Assembly: GCF_002954445.1 (NCBI RefSeq)
Contig: NZ_MQWA01000001.1
Coordinates: forward strand, 2,814,512-2,878,511
Length of the DNA: 64,000 nucleotides
Direction: 5' to 3'
Source: Rubritalea profundi
GTDB lineage: Bacteria > Verrucomicrobiota > Verrucomicrobiia > Verrucomicrobiales > Akkermansiaceae
Part shown: in pieces, positions 33,043 to 42,624 of the stretch
Layout: every line of letters begins with the position of its first letter
Numbering within the stretch: position 1 is the stretch's first letter
Notes under the pieces: generated by a model
The model's database searches: none
Told to the model about the DNA's origin: nothing
The model's input: the letters and a program-made list of their open reading frames with translations, nothing else
Program-made: the position numbers and the translations under genes

Positions 33043-33585
33043 CTATGGGTCGAAGGAGGGGAGCCCGTCGATGCTGTGTTGGTTTTTCTCGGCTCGGTAG
33101 GCGTCTAACTTTTCAGGTCCTTTCACCTGGCTCCATTTATCAAGAATGTCTCTATTTCCCTTATAGTCATAATAGGGGACGGAGTAGCCACAGGAATCGG
33201 TGACACGGGTCACTTCAATGTGAATGATTACCCGCGTTCCTGGATTCTCTGGGAAGTGTTCTGCCAAATCCTCGAAGCGCGGGTCGCCGGGCAGGTTGAC
33301 TGAACCCGTACCGTGGAGTCTAACAATCTGCGGAGGACCTTCGAAGGCGCAGAACATGATAACGATGCGTCCATTCTCTCGTAGATGGGCGACGGTTTCC
33401 GCACCACTTCCGGTGTAGTCTTGGTAGGCGACTTCTAACGGTCCGAGAACTCGAAATGATTCACCACCTTTTGGAGAATTGTTGATGTGGCCATCAGCAG
33501 CGAGCGGCGCAGTGCCGACAAAAAACATCTGCTGGTTTTCTATCCAAGTGGCCAGCTCAGGAGTGATGTTAGAGTGTAGATTCAT
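33043..33585 (-). CDS. Pyridoxamine 5'-phosphate oxidase-related flavin protein
   Basis: 180 residues with the split-barrel flavin-binding fold: TPELATWIENQQMFFVGTAP, GHINNSPKGGESFRVLGP and YQDYTGSGAETVAHLRENG, followed by RIVIMFCAF. This is the general PNPOx-like family, with members that bind FMN, F420 or heme, so the substrate is open. It is probably not the PdxH enzyme itself, as the PLP-binding C-terminal motif is not seen. It follows the SRPBCC gene on the minus strand with a 14-base gap. Confidence 0.8.
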   Translation of the reverse strand: MNLHSNITPELATWIENQQMFFVGTAPLAADGHINNSPKGGESFRVLGPLEVAYQDYTGSGAETVAHLRENGRIVIMFCAFEGPPQIVRLHGTGSVNLPGDPRFEDLAEHFPENPGTRVIIHIEVTRVTDSCGYSVPYYDYKGNRDILDKWSQVKGPEKLDAYRAEKNQHSIDGLPSFDP

Positions 33586-33599
33586 GAGAATTTTAGTTG

Positions 33600-34058
33600 T
33601 TACTTATCCACCTCACATTGTTGCTTCCAATTCTTGAAAACAAACAGGTGAGGGCGCTTGAGGCCGACCCAGAACATGATTTCTTTGATAGGTCGGAGCC
33701 AGCCTTTGGCGACAAATCGGGTGGTTCTAGTGACCGTGGTTCCTGCAGTTGTTTTGCGTAGAGAAAACTCTTCCTCTATCGAGTCGATACAGGGTCCCCA
33801 GCAATGGTCTGTAGATTCCATGGTGAACCTTAGTTTACTGGGTGGTTCCCATTCTAGTATGCGTTGGAGAACGGTTCCTCTATCTGAAATACAGCGTCTC
33901 TCAGCACCCACGCCGCCGATGGAGTTAGGCAGCTCACAAGCCATCGGTTTTGGTACCCCGAGGCAGAAACACCCTTGGGATGTCATCTCGGAATGAGTCA
34001 AGAGTGGCCAGATGACTTCCTCTTTATTTTCGATCAATTGGCTAGTGGTGACTTTCAT
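33600..34058 (-). CDS. SRPBCC (START-like) domain protein
   Basis: 152 residues with the pattern of a polyketide-cyclase/START-like hydrophobic-ligand cavity protein: an N-terminal strand MKVTTSQLIENKEEVIWPLL, then GVGAERRCISDRGTVLQRIL, EWEPPSKLRFTME and a long C-terminal helix starting PIKEIMFWVGLKRPHL. No catalytic residues can be assigned. Clustered with the PNPOx-like gene and upstream lapA-like gene on the minus strand. Confidence 0.7.
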   Translation of the reverse strand: MKVTTSQLIENKEEVIWPLLTHSEMTSQGCFCLGVPKPMACELPNSIGGVGAERRCISDRGTVLQRILEWEPPSKLRFTMESTDHCWGPCIDSIEEEFSLRKTTAGTTVTRTTRFVAKGWLRPIKEIMFWVGLKRPHLFVFKNWKQQCEVDK

Positions 34059-34081
34059 CGGTGGAGATGGTCAGGGGCAGC

Positions 34082-34324
34082 TTAGTGTTTCTCGATACTT
34101 TTCTGTACGGTTTTGAGTCGTTTACTGATCCGGAAGTATGCGAGCACAAAGCCCGCGAGAGCGCCGAGAATAAAGGTAAGAAAGAGCAAGAATGCTTGGG
34201 GCATTTCAATGCTGGCAAAGAGGATCTGAGTGGTGACTTTCTCTCGGTTTTGGAAAATGATAGTAGCCACCAAAGCGAGGATGAAAATGAGCGAGCCGAG
34301 GCGAATTTTTTTAGCAGTAGTCAT
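34082..34324 (-). CDS. LapA-family (DUF1049) small membrane protein
   Basis: 80 residues with two membrane helices: IRLGSLIFILALVATIIFQN and ALLFL-type helix FLLFLTFILGALAGFVLAYF. NRE after the first helix and the basic C-terminal helix FRISKRLKTVQK are typical of the LapA/YciS group, which in E. coli works with LapB in lipopolysaccharide control. lapB is not adjacent. Starts 66 bases after hemF. Confidence 0.78.
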   Translation of the reverse strand: MTTAKKIRLGSLIFILALVATIIFQNREKVTTQILFASIEMPQAFLLFLTFILGALAGFVLAYFRISKRLKTVQKSIEKH

Positions 34325-34390
34325 AATGATAGGAACGTCTATGGGGATGTGTCGTTAGATTTAGAGTTTACTAACAGTTTGTGAGGTAGG

Positions 34391-35358
<968 letters not shown>

Positions 35359-35408
35359 TCCTGCCGTGGGAGGAATGATGATTGAGTGGGCGGTGAGGTT
35401 CCTGCTGA

Positions 35409-36854
35409 CTACCACTTTTTGATTTCACCTGGGTAGTCAGGATTTTTAAGTGGGAGTGTGGCATTGGTTTCTTTGAGCCATCCATCGAGCTTCTTGTTGA
35501 GCTCTGCGGCGATTTCAGGCTTTGAGGAATAGAGGTTTTTTTCTTCAGATGCGTCGGCTGATAGATCGAAGAGTTCTGGAGCTTTGCCCGAGTAATAGCG
35601 GATGAGCTTGTAGTTACCTAGGCGGACGACTGAGCCCGGCGAGCCACCTTGGTTGCCCCAGTGTGGGTAGTGCCAGTAGAGTGGGCGGTCATTTTGTGGC
35701 TTAAGCAGGCTTTGGCCATCGACGTGGATTTCTTCTAACAATGGTAGATCACATGCGTCGAGTGCTGTCGGAAAAATGTCGGTGCCGACAAAGAATTGGT
35801 CGCTAGAGCTGCCTGGTTTGGTGGTGCCTGGGATACGGATGATTCCAGGGACTTTGGTGCCACCTTCGTAGAGCCAACCTTTGCCAGTACGCATTGGGAA
35901 GTTAGATGTGGCCCAGCCTTCTGATGTCGAGAGCCCGCCATTGTCTGAGGTGAATACGATAAGTGTGTCCTCGTACTTCCCTTGCTTTTTGAGGTTATCG
36001 ATGACTTTCCCTACAGCTTGGTCCATGGCTTCAACCATTGCCGCGTAGATTGCGTGGTCTTGTTTGACCCGCACCTTGCGGGGGGCGTCAAAGGCCCAAA
36101 CTTGTTTGTCTGTGTAGCCGAGCTTTGCAGCCTTCGCTTTGTATTTATCCACGAGATCTTTGCGGCCGATTAGTGGGGTGTGGACGGAGTAGAAGGAGAG
36201 CATCGCGAAGAAGGGTGCGTCGCTGGTATCGTTGATGAAGGTGTTAGTTTCGCTTGCTAGTCTGTCGGGCAGGTGTTCACCATCGGGGCCATCTTTGAGT
36301 CTTGGGTTGCCGTAGGGAGAAAAGTATTTTTTTCCACCATAAGGACCACCGCGCGACCAGCCACCTTTGTTGATATCGAATCCGTGGTCTTCTGGCCAAG
36401 ACCCTTCCTCACCTAAGTGCCATTTACCGGCAAAGAAAGTGCGGAATCCTTTGGCTTTCAGAGCTTCTGGTAGAGTGGTGAGCGCTGGGTCTAATGTTTC
36501 TAGATAGGGAGCTGGGAGGACGGGCATTTTCTTCCAGCGAGCTGGGACTTTTTTGCCTGGGGCTGGGTTAAATCCGCCGAAGTAATCGGTGTTTTTAGTG
36601 CGGGCCGGATGTCTCCCAGTCATTATCGCAGAGCGGGAGGGAGAGCAGACTGGGCATGCTGCATAGGCCTGTGTCAGCTTTAGTGAGTCGGCGCACAGCT
36701 CATCGAGATGCGGGGTGTCATAGAAATCTGAACCAAAGCAGCCGAGGTCACGGCAACCTAAGTCGTCAGCAACGATGAGCAGAACGTTCTTAGGCGCTGC
36801 CAGCAAGCTGCCGCAGAGGCTAAGGGTGAGAGCGAGTGTGAATCTTAGTTTCAT
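35409..36854 (-). CDS. Secreted type I sulfatase
   Basis: 481 residues with a signal peptide (MKLRFTLALTLSLCGSLLAA). Hydrolyses a sulfate ester, probably on an algal or animal polysaccharide. Metal-binding IVADDLGCRDLGCFG follows the signal; the formylglycine motif CSPSR is at residues 70-74, in ACPVCSPSRSAIMTGRHPA, so an anaerobic- or aerobic-type maturase is needed elsewhere in the genome. FFAGKWHLGEEG and IVFTSDNGG are further active-site blocks. The close genomic neighbours are not carbohydrate genes, so the substrate cannot be inferred. Abundant sulfatases are characteristic of marine Verrucomicrobia and Planctomycetes. Confidence 0.95.
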   Translation of the reverse strand: MKLRFTLALTLSLCGSLLAAPKNVLLIVADDLGCRDLGCFGSDFYDTPHLDELCADSLKLTQAYAACPVCSPSRSAIMTGRHPARTKNTDYFGGFNPAPGKKVPARWKKMPVLPAPYLETLDPALTTLPEALKAKGFRTFFAGKWHLGEEGSWPEDHGFDINKGGWSRGGPYGGKKYFSPYGNPRLKDGPDGEHLPDRLASETNTFINDTSDAPFFAMLSFYSVHTPLIGRKDLVDKYKAKAAKLGYTDKQVWAFDAPRKVRVKQDHAIYAAMVEAMDQAVGKVIDNLKKQGKYEDTLIVFTSDNGGLSTSEGWATSNFPMRTGKGWLYEGGTKVPGIIRIPGTTKPGSSSDQFFVGTDIFPTALDACDLPLLEEIHVDGQSLLKPQNDRPLYWHYPHWGNQGGSPGSVVRLGNYKLIRYYSGKAPELFDLSADASEEKNLYSSKPEIAAELNKKLDGWLKETNATLPLKNPDYPGEIKKW

Positions 36855-36885
36855 AGAGAAGTGTGGAGTGTGGCCCTAGCGGTTT

Positions 36886-37905
36886 CTAACGGAATGGTTG
36901 ATTGGGGGCTTCGCCATTTTCGGCGGCGAAGTTGATCGCGTCGCACATGCTCTTCATATCTATGATGTAGAGGACGGCGCTGGCGAGGAGGCCTAAAATG
37001 CTGGTGATGACTGAAGACAAGTAGCAGATAGCCATGGCGAGAAAGGGGCCTTCCGCACCTCTTGGAGCATAGGTGGGCGAGGTGTGCTGGCGGCAGGTGT
37101 TGTTCCACTCCACCGCCCATTTATGGTAAGCGATAAACATCCAGTAAATGTTAAAAAGCGGGATGAACATGAAGCCCACGGCTTGCCCGGGAGTGATGGT
37201 GGTTTGGGTCGGTTGAAGCAGCTGCCAAGCTCGGTGGACATAGACCAAGCCTAAAATGCTCCCAGCAGCGATGATGGCCCAGCCGAGTATGGTGATTCCA
37301 ATAGTTGAAGGAGAGAGGGAGTCAAATGGATTCACCTCGGATGCGGAGTGCCCATAAGAATCTTCCTCAATCAGGACTTCGTCGAAATCGGTGACATCCT
37401 CAGATGCGATGGGTGCCGCAGGTTCTGTCTCAGTAGATGAGGCTTCTTGACTCTGCTCGATAGGCTCTAGCCGCTCAACAGTTTCAAGTTGTTCGATTTC
37501 TTCGTATGCCGCGGTGGCGACATTTGTCATGAGACCGGTAAACATAGCAATGTAGCCGCCAATCATCAGCAGTGTGCCAATGCTGAGAAGTGAAATTAAT
37601 AGACCGAAATTTGCTTTCTTCACCTTCGGCAATGGGTAATCGCCAGCCTGATAGTTTTGGTGAGATGACGCTATTGGTGAACTGTAGGGATTATTAGTGG
37701 GAGTTGCGGAGGCTAAGGGGGGAGGGGAGTTTGGTGAGCCATTTGGTAGGGCTTGAAATTCTCCTAGCGTGTTCGCCATAACCCAGTCGGCCATGCTTTC
37801 TTTCCAGACTAGCGTGTCGGCTGGAAGAGTGGATTGTAGCATCTGCGCGAGCTCAGCCTGAGAGATCGGACCAGCTTGTTGACCGTTGAGTGTGTAGTAC
37901 CACAT
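36886..37905 (-). CDS. GYF_2-domain membrane protein, copy A
   Basis: 339 residues. The N-terminal GYF_2 domain (residues 1-50: MWYYTLNGQQAGPISQAELA, then VWKESMADWV) is a presumed proline-rich-peptide binder. A Ser/Pro/Asn-rich linker follows, then two helices (ANFGLLISLLSIGTLLMIGG), an acidic Glu-rich stretch (residues about 140-170), and a C-terminal block of membrane helices with HRAWQLLQP and FMFIPLFNIYWMFIAYHKW, resembling DUF4328-type proteins. Function unknown. The N-terminal and upstream DNA is nearly identical to that of copy B, so the two arose by duplication, but the membrane parts differ. Confidence 0.8.
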   Translation of the reverse strand: MWYYTLNGQQAGPISQAELAQMLQSTLPADTLVWKESMADWVMANTLGEFQALPNGSPNSPPPLASATPTNNPYSSPIASSHQNYQAGDYPLPKVKKANFGLLISLLSIGTLLMIGGYIAMFTGLMTNVATAAYEEIEQLETVERLEPIEQSQEASSTETEPAAPIASEDVTDFDEVLIEEDSYGHSASEVNPFDSLSPSTIGITILGWAIIAAGSILGLVYVHRAWQLLQPTQTTITPGQAVGFMFIPLFNIYWMFIAYHKWAVEWNNTCRQHTSPTYAPRGAEGPFLAMAICYLSSVITSILGLLASAVLYIIDMKSMCDAINFAAENGEAPNQPFR

Positions 37906-37950
37906 GGGCGGGAGTGTGGAGTGGGAAGTTAGAAGTGTGAAGGAATAAAA

Positions 37951-37978
37951 AAGGCGGCTCGTTGCCGAGTCGCCTTTT
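37951..37978 (-). terminator. Terminator after GYF_2 copy B
   Basis: Stem GGCGGCTCG / CGAGTCGCC with one G-T pair and loop TTGC, flanked by A and T runs (AAAAAA and TTTT). Confidence 0.85.
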
Positions 37979-38004
37979 GAAAAACTGAATGAAATAATGT
38001 GTCG

Positions 38005-39030
38005 CTAAGCAGCGAGGCTACGCTCGCCGTTGTGTAAATAGAGGTAAGCGACGAGGAGGCTGAGCCACGCAACTGGGATGGCCCAGATCAAGCCAACGAG
38101 TAGTGCAATTACACCAGCAAGTACGATGAAGCAATTAATAATGGATAAGCCAATAATGCTCCATTTGTTGTTTCTGGTGAGTTCCGAACTGTATTTAAGG
38201 GAGTCGATGACTCCGAGGTCTTTATCGACGATGGCAGTTTGGTAGAACATGAACCTGGTTGCCAAATAAATGCCAGGAACGATGAAGAAGAGTAATCCGA
38301 CGGCTACCATCAGTCCATAGAGAATGGATGCGCCGATGAGTCTCAATAGTTTTGTGCCACTTTGGCTGAAGAGCTGGCCGACGTTAGCATCTTTTCCTCG
38401 TAAGAGGTTGAGACCAATAAAAGTAAGGCCAAGGCCGAGGAACATCGTGAATGCTTGATTTAAGATGCTCGCTATAGTCGATCCCACGCCAGTTTGTTGG
38501 CTCTGACTGAGGGAATGGAGAAATACGTCTTGTGGTGTCATGCCGTCGGTATTAGGAGTCGCCACAGTTGGGCCGTCTATAGCCGTGCCCAGACCAGATA
38601 AAACACCACTAACGATAGAGGAGATGAGGATGTAGACAAACCAAGTAAGGAATATAGTACCAAAGCATGAAATGGTGGTCTTCCAGGATTTTGAAATGCA
38701 GAAACCAATGTCGAGTGGAATGGGCTCGGCTGGGATTTCATCCGTACCACTGAGTTGCGCGTTCTGGTCTACTACTGTGTTAGGTGCTGCATAGGGGTTT
38801 GCTCCGCTAGTTGGTAGGGTAGGGGCTGGTGTGATACCAGTCGCGTAAGTTGGGGCAGCTGGGGTCGCCTCGATGTTGCGGAAGGCGTCGACGTCTTGGG
38901 CGGGGAGCCAGTCGCCCATACCGTCTTTCCAGACCATTGTGTCGGAGGGAAGAGCGCCATTGAGCATCTGTGCGAGCTCAGCTTGAGAGACTGGGCCAGC
39001 TTGTTGGCCATTGAGAGTGTAATACCACAT
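38005..39030 (-). CDS. GYF_2-domain membrane protein, copy B
   Basis: 341 residues. Residues 1-50 are a GYF_2 domain almost identical to copy A (MWYYTLNGQQAGPVSQAELA). After a Pro/Ala/Thr-rich linker comes a six-helix membrane domain that includes GFCISKSWKTTISCFGTIFL and LIGASILYGLMVAVGLLFFI with PGIYLATRFMF, reminiscent of the DUF975/YciC type of polytopic proteins; that assignment is tentative. It is followed by a terminator and then copy A. The 44 bases upstream of both start codons match at 42 or more positions, indicating a shared promoter or leader. Confidence 0.8.
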   Translation of the reverse strand: MWYYTLNGQQAGPVSQAELAQMLNGALPSDTMVWKDGMGDWLPAQDVDAFRNIEATPAAPTYATGITPAPTLPTSGANPYAAPNTVVDQNAQLSGTDEIPAEPIPLDIGFCISKSWKTTISCFGTIFLTWFVYILISSIVSGVLSGLGTAIDGPTVATPNTDGMTPQDVFLHSLSQSQQTGVGSTIASILNQAFTMFLGLGLTFIGLNLLRGKDANVGQLFSQSGTKLLRLIGASILYGLMVAVGLLFFIVPGIYLATRFMFYQTAIVDKDLGVIDSLKYSSELTRNNKWSIIGLSIINCFIVLAGVIALLVGLIWAIPVAWLSLLVAYLYLHNGERSLAA

Positions 39031-39380
39031 GGCCGGGAGTGTGGAGTGGGAAGTTAGAAGTGTGAAGGAATTAAAAAGCGACTCGTTGCCTGCGACGCCT
39101 CCTAGGAAAGCTGTAATAATTCAATCCAGAAGGCTTGTTCCAAATCTAGCCTCAAATCAGGCAGGGCTGCTGATTGCAGAGTTGTTTGAAAGCTTCCCAG
39201 AATTCTCTGAATTTGTAAGCGAGGCAGTCTAGGGATTTGCTCCGCTGGTAGGAGTAGCTCTAGGTGCTGGTGTGATTCCAGTCGCGTAATACCGCTGAGC
39301 GTAGCAAAAGAGACAACTGTTGTTTTCTTAGGTTTTGGTATGAACGCTTTGCAGAGGAGTGTGGAGTGTGGAATTACGGG
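39031..39380 (-). pseudogene. Decayed third copy of the GYF_2 gene unit
   Basis: Directly upstream of copy B, 39031-39100 repeats the leader and terminator found upstream of copy A (AAAAAGCGACTCGTTGCC against AAAAGGCGGCTCGTTGCC). Then 39231-39290 matches the linker-coding part of copy B (TTTGCTCCGCTNGT-type block, GGTGCTGGTGTGAT, CCAGTCGCGTAA), and 39357-39376 again resembles the GAGTGTGGAGTG leader. No reading frame survives. This is what remains of a third unit of the tandem array after deletions. Confidence 0.6.
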
Positions 39381-39533
39381 CTTGATCATTGATGTGCACG
39401 AAAGTGAGTGCAGTTTAGAAAATCTTGATCACAACGAACAGCTAAACCATCTCCGAGCTCTCGAAATGATTGTTACAAAAGTAAGGTGATTTGAGATTTG
39501 CCACGGGGCTGTAGCTATAGATGATAGTCGACG

Positions 39534-40877
39534 ATGGCTGATACAAAGACACTGAGTGTGACCCGATTAGTGCGCAAGATGCGTAACTTACTAGAGATAG
39601 AGTTAGGTGAGCTTTGGGTCGGAGGTGAGGTGTCAAATATGCGACGCCAGTCGAGTGGCCATCTGTATTTCACTTTGAAAGATGACGGAGCCCAGATGAG
39701 TTGTGTGATGTTTCGCGGCAATGCTAGCCGGGCGAAGGTGCAGCCAGATAATGGAATGCAAGTACGCTTGTTCGGCGAGGTTTCTGTCTATGAGGCGCGA
39801 GGGAGCGTGCAGTTGATTGTACGTCAGGTCGAATCGGCGGGCGAAGGGGAGTTGCAAGCGAAGTTTGAGGCTCTGAAGAGGAAGCTCGATGCTGAGGGGT
39901 TATTTTCAAAAGAACTGAAAAAGCCGATACCGAGCTTTCCTACCAAGGTGGGCTTGATCACTTCGGGCACAGGTGCGGCACTTCAAGATATGCTCAATGT
40001 GCTCGGACGTAGAGCGCCGTGGGTGCAGCCTATCCTTTATCCTGTGCAGGTGCAGGGAGTGGGGGCAGAGCATGGAATAGCCTCCGCTTTAGATCATTGG
40101 AGTCAATGGCAAGAATCTGGTCTGCCTGAGGTCGATGTGATCATCGTCGGGCGCGGTGGTGGCTCACTAGAAGACCTTTGGAATTTTAACGAAGAGGTGG
40201 TGGCGCGCGCGATTGCTGGCTGTACGATCCCTGTGATTTCAGCTGTCGGTCATGAGATTGATTTTACGATAGCGGACTTTGTGGCGGACATGCGAGCTCC
40301 GACTCCGAGCGCTGCTGCAGAGCTGGTGGTGCCTGATGGTGAGCAACTGCAGCACAAGCTCCAGCGTTATCAGTCTGGGATGTTCAGAATTCTTGATGGT
40401 GAAATGCGCCGGTACGAGATGCAGCTACAAGGAATGCGACGCGGGGCGCTGTCGATGTCGGTAGACCGCGTTTTGCGCGAGCCGCTACAGAGAATGCTGC
40501 AGGCGGAAAAGGTGATGGAGGATGCTGCTGAGCGCGGTATAGAGCAGCGCGAGCAACAAGTTGTTTTGATGAAACAGCGCTATGCGACAGTGCATCCAGA
40601 GTTGTTGATTGATGGAAGGCTTGAAAAAGTAGCGCATCGCAAACAATTGCTAAATCAAATCTTAGGGAAACGTTTGGAGAAAATGGAGCAAGCCGTTCTG
40701 AGGCAAAAGTCGATGTTACGAGCATTGGGGCCGGATAGCGCGTTTGAGCGTGGCTTCTCAATCACCATGACTAGCGACGGGAAATTGGTCCGCAGCGTGG
40801 ATGCTGTGGAAAAGGGAGAAACTCTCGTGACCAAGCTCAGTGATGGGGAGCTGGTTTCAGTCGTGAGTAGTGAGTAG
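39534..40877 (+). CDS. xseA: Exodeoxyribonuclease VII large subunit
   Basis: Processive single-strand nuclease subunit, active with XseB. 447 residues; N-terminal OB-fold (LWVGGEVSNMRRQSSGHLYF and TLKDDG), catalytic domain with GLITSGTGAALQDMLNVLGR and VDVIIVGRGGGSLEDLWNFN, VISAVGHEIDFTIADFVADM plus RAPTPSAAAEL, and a long C-terminal coiled coil. xseB is not adjacent. The last codons and the TAG stop fall inside a heptamer tandem repeat, so the C-terminus (VVSSE) is set by repeat DNA. Confidence 0.96.
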   Translation: MADTKTLSVTRLVRKMRNLLEIELGELWVGGEVSNMRRQSSGHLYFTLKDDGAQMSCVMFRGNASRAKVQPDNGMQVRLFGEVSVYEARGSVQLIVRQVESAGEGELQAKFEALKRKLDAEGLFSKELKKPIPSFPTKVGLITSGTGAALQDMLNVLGRRAPWVQPILYPVQVQGVGAEHGIASALDHWSQWQESGLPEVDVIIVGRGGGSLEDLWNFNEEVVARAIAGCTIPVISAVGHEIDFTIADFVADMRAPTPSAAAELVVPDGEQLQHKLQRYQSGMFRILDGEMRRYEMQLQGMRRGALSMSVDRVLREPLQRMLQAEKVMEDAAERGIEQREQQVVLMKQRYATVHPELLIDGRLEKVAHRKQLLNQILGKRLEKMEQAVLRQKSMLRALGPDSAFERGFSITMTSDGKLVRSVDAVEKGETLVTKLSDGELVSVVSSE

Positions 40878-40897
40878 TGAGTAGTGAGTAGTGAGTG
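40863..40897. repeat. Heptamer tandem repeat (GTGAGTA) at the end of xseA
   Basis: Four exact copies of GTGAGTA followed by GTGAGTG. Because the unit is not a multiple of three, gain or loss of units would shift the xseA stop. Short relatives (GTGGTGAGTAGTTAGAA) recur at about 40999. Confidence 0.9.
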
Positions 40898-40899
40898 AG

Positions 40900-40992
40900 G
40901 TTGGCCTTCAGCCAACTGACTTTTGTTGTTACAAACCTAGGCATGCGGCTTCGCCTTTGCCTAGGCTGGTATGATTTTCGCCGTTGGCGAAA
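40900..40992. repeat. Cluster of three consecutive hairpins between xseA and rplI
   Basis: Hairpin 1 GTTGGC-CTTCA-GCCAAC (40900-40916), hairpin 2 with arms CCTAGGCA / TGCCTAGG (40936-40965), hairpin 3 TTTCGCC-GTT-GGCGAAA (40976-40992). They lie in the convergent gap and may terminate xseA transcription, or be mobile palindromic units. Confidence 0.7.
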
Positions 40993-41051
40993 GGGAGTGT
41001 GGTGAGTAGTTAGAATCAGTTGCCAGTTGCCAGAACGGTTCTTGAGGGGGT

Positions 41052-41084
41052 AATAAAAAAGACGCACCGTGTGGTGCGCCTTTT
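41052..41084 (-). terminator. Rho-independent terminator of rplI
   Basis: Stem GACGCACC / GGTGCGCC with loop GTGT; read on the minus strand it is followed by TTTTTTATTA. It is 32 bases after the rplI stop. Confidence 0.9.
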
Positions 41085-41115
41085 AGAAATTGTATTGAGA
41101 AGCGGGTGATTACGC

Positions 41116-41574
41116 TTAAAAAGCTGGAGTCTCAACAGTAACTGTGAGCGTCGCTGTAACGTCAGCAAGAAGCTTAACCTCAACCTTGGTAACACCAGAA
41201 GTCTTGATTGGGCTTGAGAGCTGAAGAGCTTTACGTTCGATGACGATGCCTGCAGCTTCGAGCTTCTTGTGGATGTCGATAGATGTGACAGAACCGAATG
41301 CTTTGCCGCCTTGTCCAACTTCGAGAGCGAAGGTGAGCTTGGTCTTCTTGATCTTAGCAGCTGTGGCTTGTGCAGTGGAAAGTTCAGCAGCTTCGCGCTC
41401 AGCACGTGCTTTTCTGAGTTCTTCTGTGTGAGCAAGGTTTGCTTCAGTCGCTTCGAAAGCCTTGCCCTGTGGGATAAGGAAGTTACGAGCGAAACCAGCT
41501 TTTACTTTTACAACGTCGGCTTCAGCGCCGAGATTGTCGATCTTTGTACGGAGAATAACTTCTGTTGTAGCCAT
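41116..41574 (-). CDS. rplI: Ribosomal protein L9
   Basis: Large-subunit protein with two globular domains joined by a long helix. 152 residues; N-terminal domain TEVILRTKIDNLGAEADVVK and VKAGFARNFLIPQGKAFEAT, then the Lys/Glu-rich helix and the C-terminal GKAFGSVTSIDI block. The usual partners rpsF and rpsR are absent nearby. It lies downstream of mutM's stop side on the same strand, but with a 120-base gap. Confidence 0.96.
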   Translation of the reverse strand: MATTEVILRTKIDNLGAEADVVKVKAGFARNFLIPQGKAFEATEANLAHTEELRKARAEREAAELSTAQATAAKIKKTKLTFALEVGQGGKAFGSVTSIDIHKKLEAAGIVIERKALQLSSPIKTSGVTKVEVKLLADVTATLTVTVETPAF

Positions 41575-41697
41575 AGGAAAATGTTTCGTTAAAATTTGGA
41601 GGGGTGCGAGTGATTAGGTCGTTTGCCCTAGAGAGTCAAGCGGGTTTTATTGTTTTCCAGTAAATTCCCGTCTTATCCTCGCGAATGTGTGTAGGGC

Positions 41698-42513
41698 TCA
41701 CCTTTGGCACTTGGGGCAATAGAAGGTTGATCGCTGCCCTAGAACGATGCGTTTGACTGTGTGTCCACAGCTCTGGCAGGGTTTTCCTTCACGGTCGTAG
41801 ACTGTGAGTTGTTGTTTGAAGTATCCAGGCTGTCCGTCGCTATGGAGAAAGTCTTTGAGCGTGGTGCCACCTTGTTCGATAGAGCGAGCGAGTACAAATC
41901 GGATGGATTCGTAGAGCTTGGTGAGACGCAGCTTGCTGATTTTTTTAGCTGCGCGCTTTGGGGTGATGCCTGCAATGTGGAGAGCTTCGCAAGCGTAGAT
42001 ATTCCCTACGCCGACCACAGTGGTGTTGTCCATGATGTGAAGTTTTATTGCTCGATCACGCTTGGCGCAGGATTGTAGGAATTGAGGTAGAGTGAAGGAG
42101 TCGCTCAGCGGCTCAGGGCCCAGTTTCGCGAGCAGTGGGTGTTTCCGATAATCACCTTCGACCCAGAGGGCGCAACCAAAACGGCGTGGGTCATGGAGCC
42201 GCATTTCTAGTCCATTACTCAGATAGAAGACAAGGTGGTCGTGTTTACGAAGTTCTTCTTTAGAACGTGAGATTCGCAGGCTGCCGGACATTCCTAGATG
42301 GAGAAGTAGGTGATGACCGCTTGTGAATTCGATAAGAATGTACTTGGCGCGTCTTTTAACTGCTGAGACTGTTGAGTTACGCAGAGCATAGATCTCGTCA
42401 GAGACTGGCCACCGTAGGCTTCCATTGTGGACGTCAACATGGGTGATTGTTTGGCCGTCGATGTGTGGGCGGATTCCTCGGCAGGTGGTTTCGACTTCGG
42501 GTAGCTCAGGCAT
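41698..42513 (-). CDS. mutM: Formamidopyrimidine-DNA glycosylase
   Basis: Excises 8-oxoguanine and ring-opened purines with AP-lyase activity. 271 residues; N-terminal catalytic Pro after Met (MPELPEVETTCRGIRPH), the Glu residues of PELPEVE, Lys in LLLHLGMSGSLRIS context, NIYACEALHIAGI, and the zinc finger at the C-terminus (CQSCGHTV and CPKCQR, four cysteines). Complete. Convergent neighbours are separated by ordinary gaps. Confidence 0.96.
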   Translation of the reverse strand: MPELPEVETTCRGIRPHIDGQTITHVDVHNGSLRWPVSDEIYALRNSTVSAVKRRAKYILIEFTSGHHLLLHLGMSGSLRISRSKEELRKHDHLVFYLSNGLEMRLHDPRRFGCALWVEGDYRKHPLLAKLGPEPLSDSFTLPQFLQSCAKRDRAIKLHIMDNTTVVGVGNIYACEALHIAGITPKRAAKKISKLRLTKLYESIRFVLARSIEQGGTTLKDFLHSDGQPGYFKQQLTVYDREGKPCQSCGHTVKRIVLGQRSTFYCPKCQR

Positions 42514-42624
42514 AGGGTATTTGTGCGCTGAACTAGGCAGAATGGCAAGAAATCAGCCTTACAAATTGGCGATGATTTTACAATTGTGTAATACTTGGGG
42601 AGTTTATAGGTTTTCCCCAGCAGC

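Noticed and set aside
40863-40897. CRISPR-like array
   Set aside because: Seven-base units without spacers; a simple tandem repeat.
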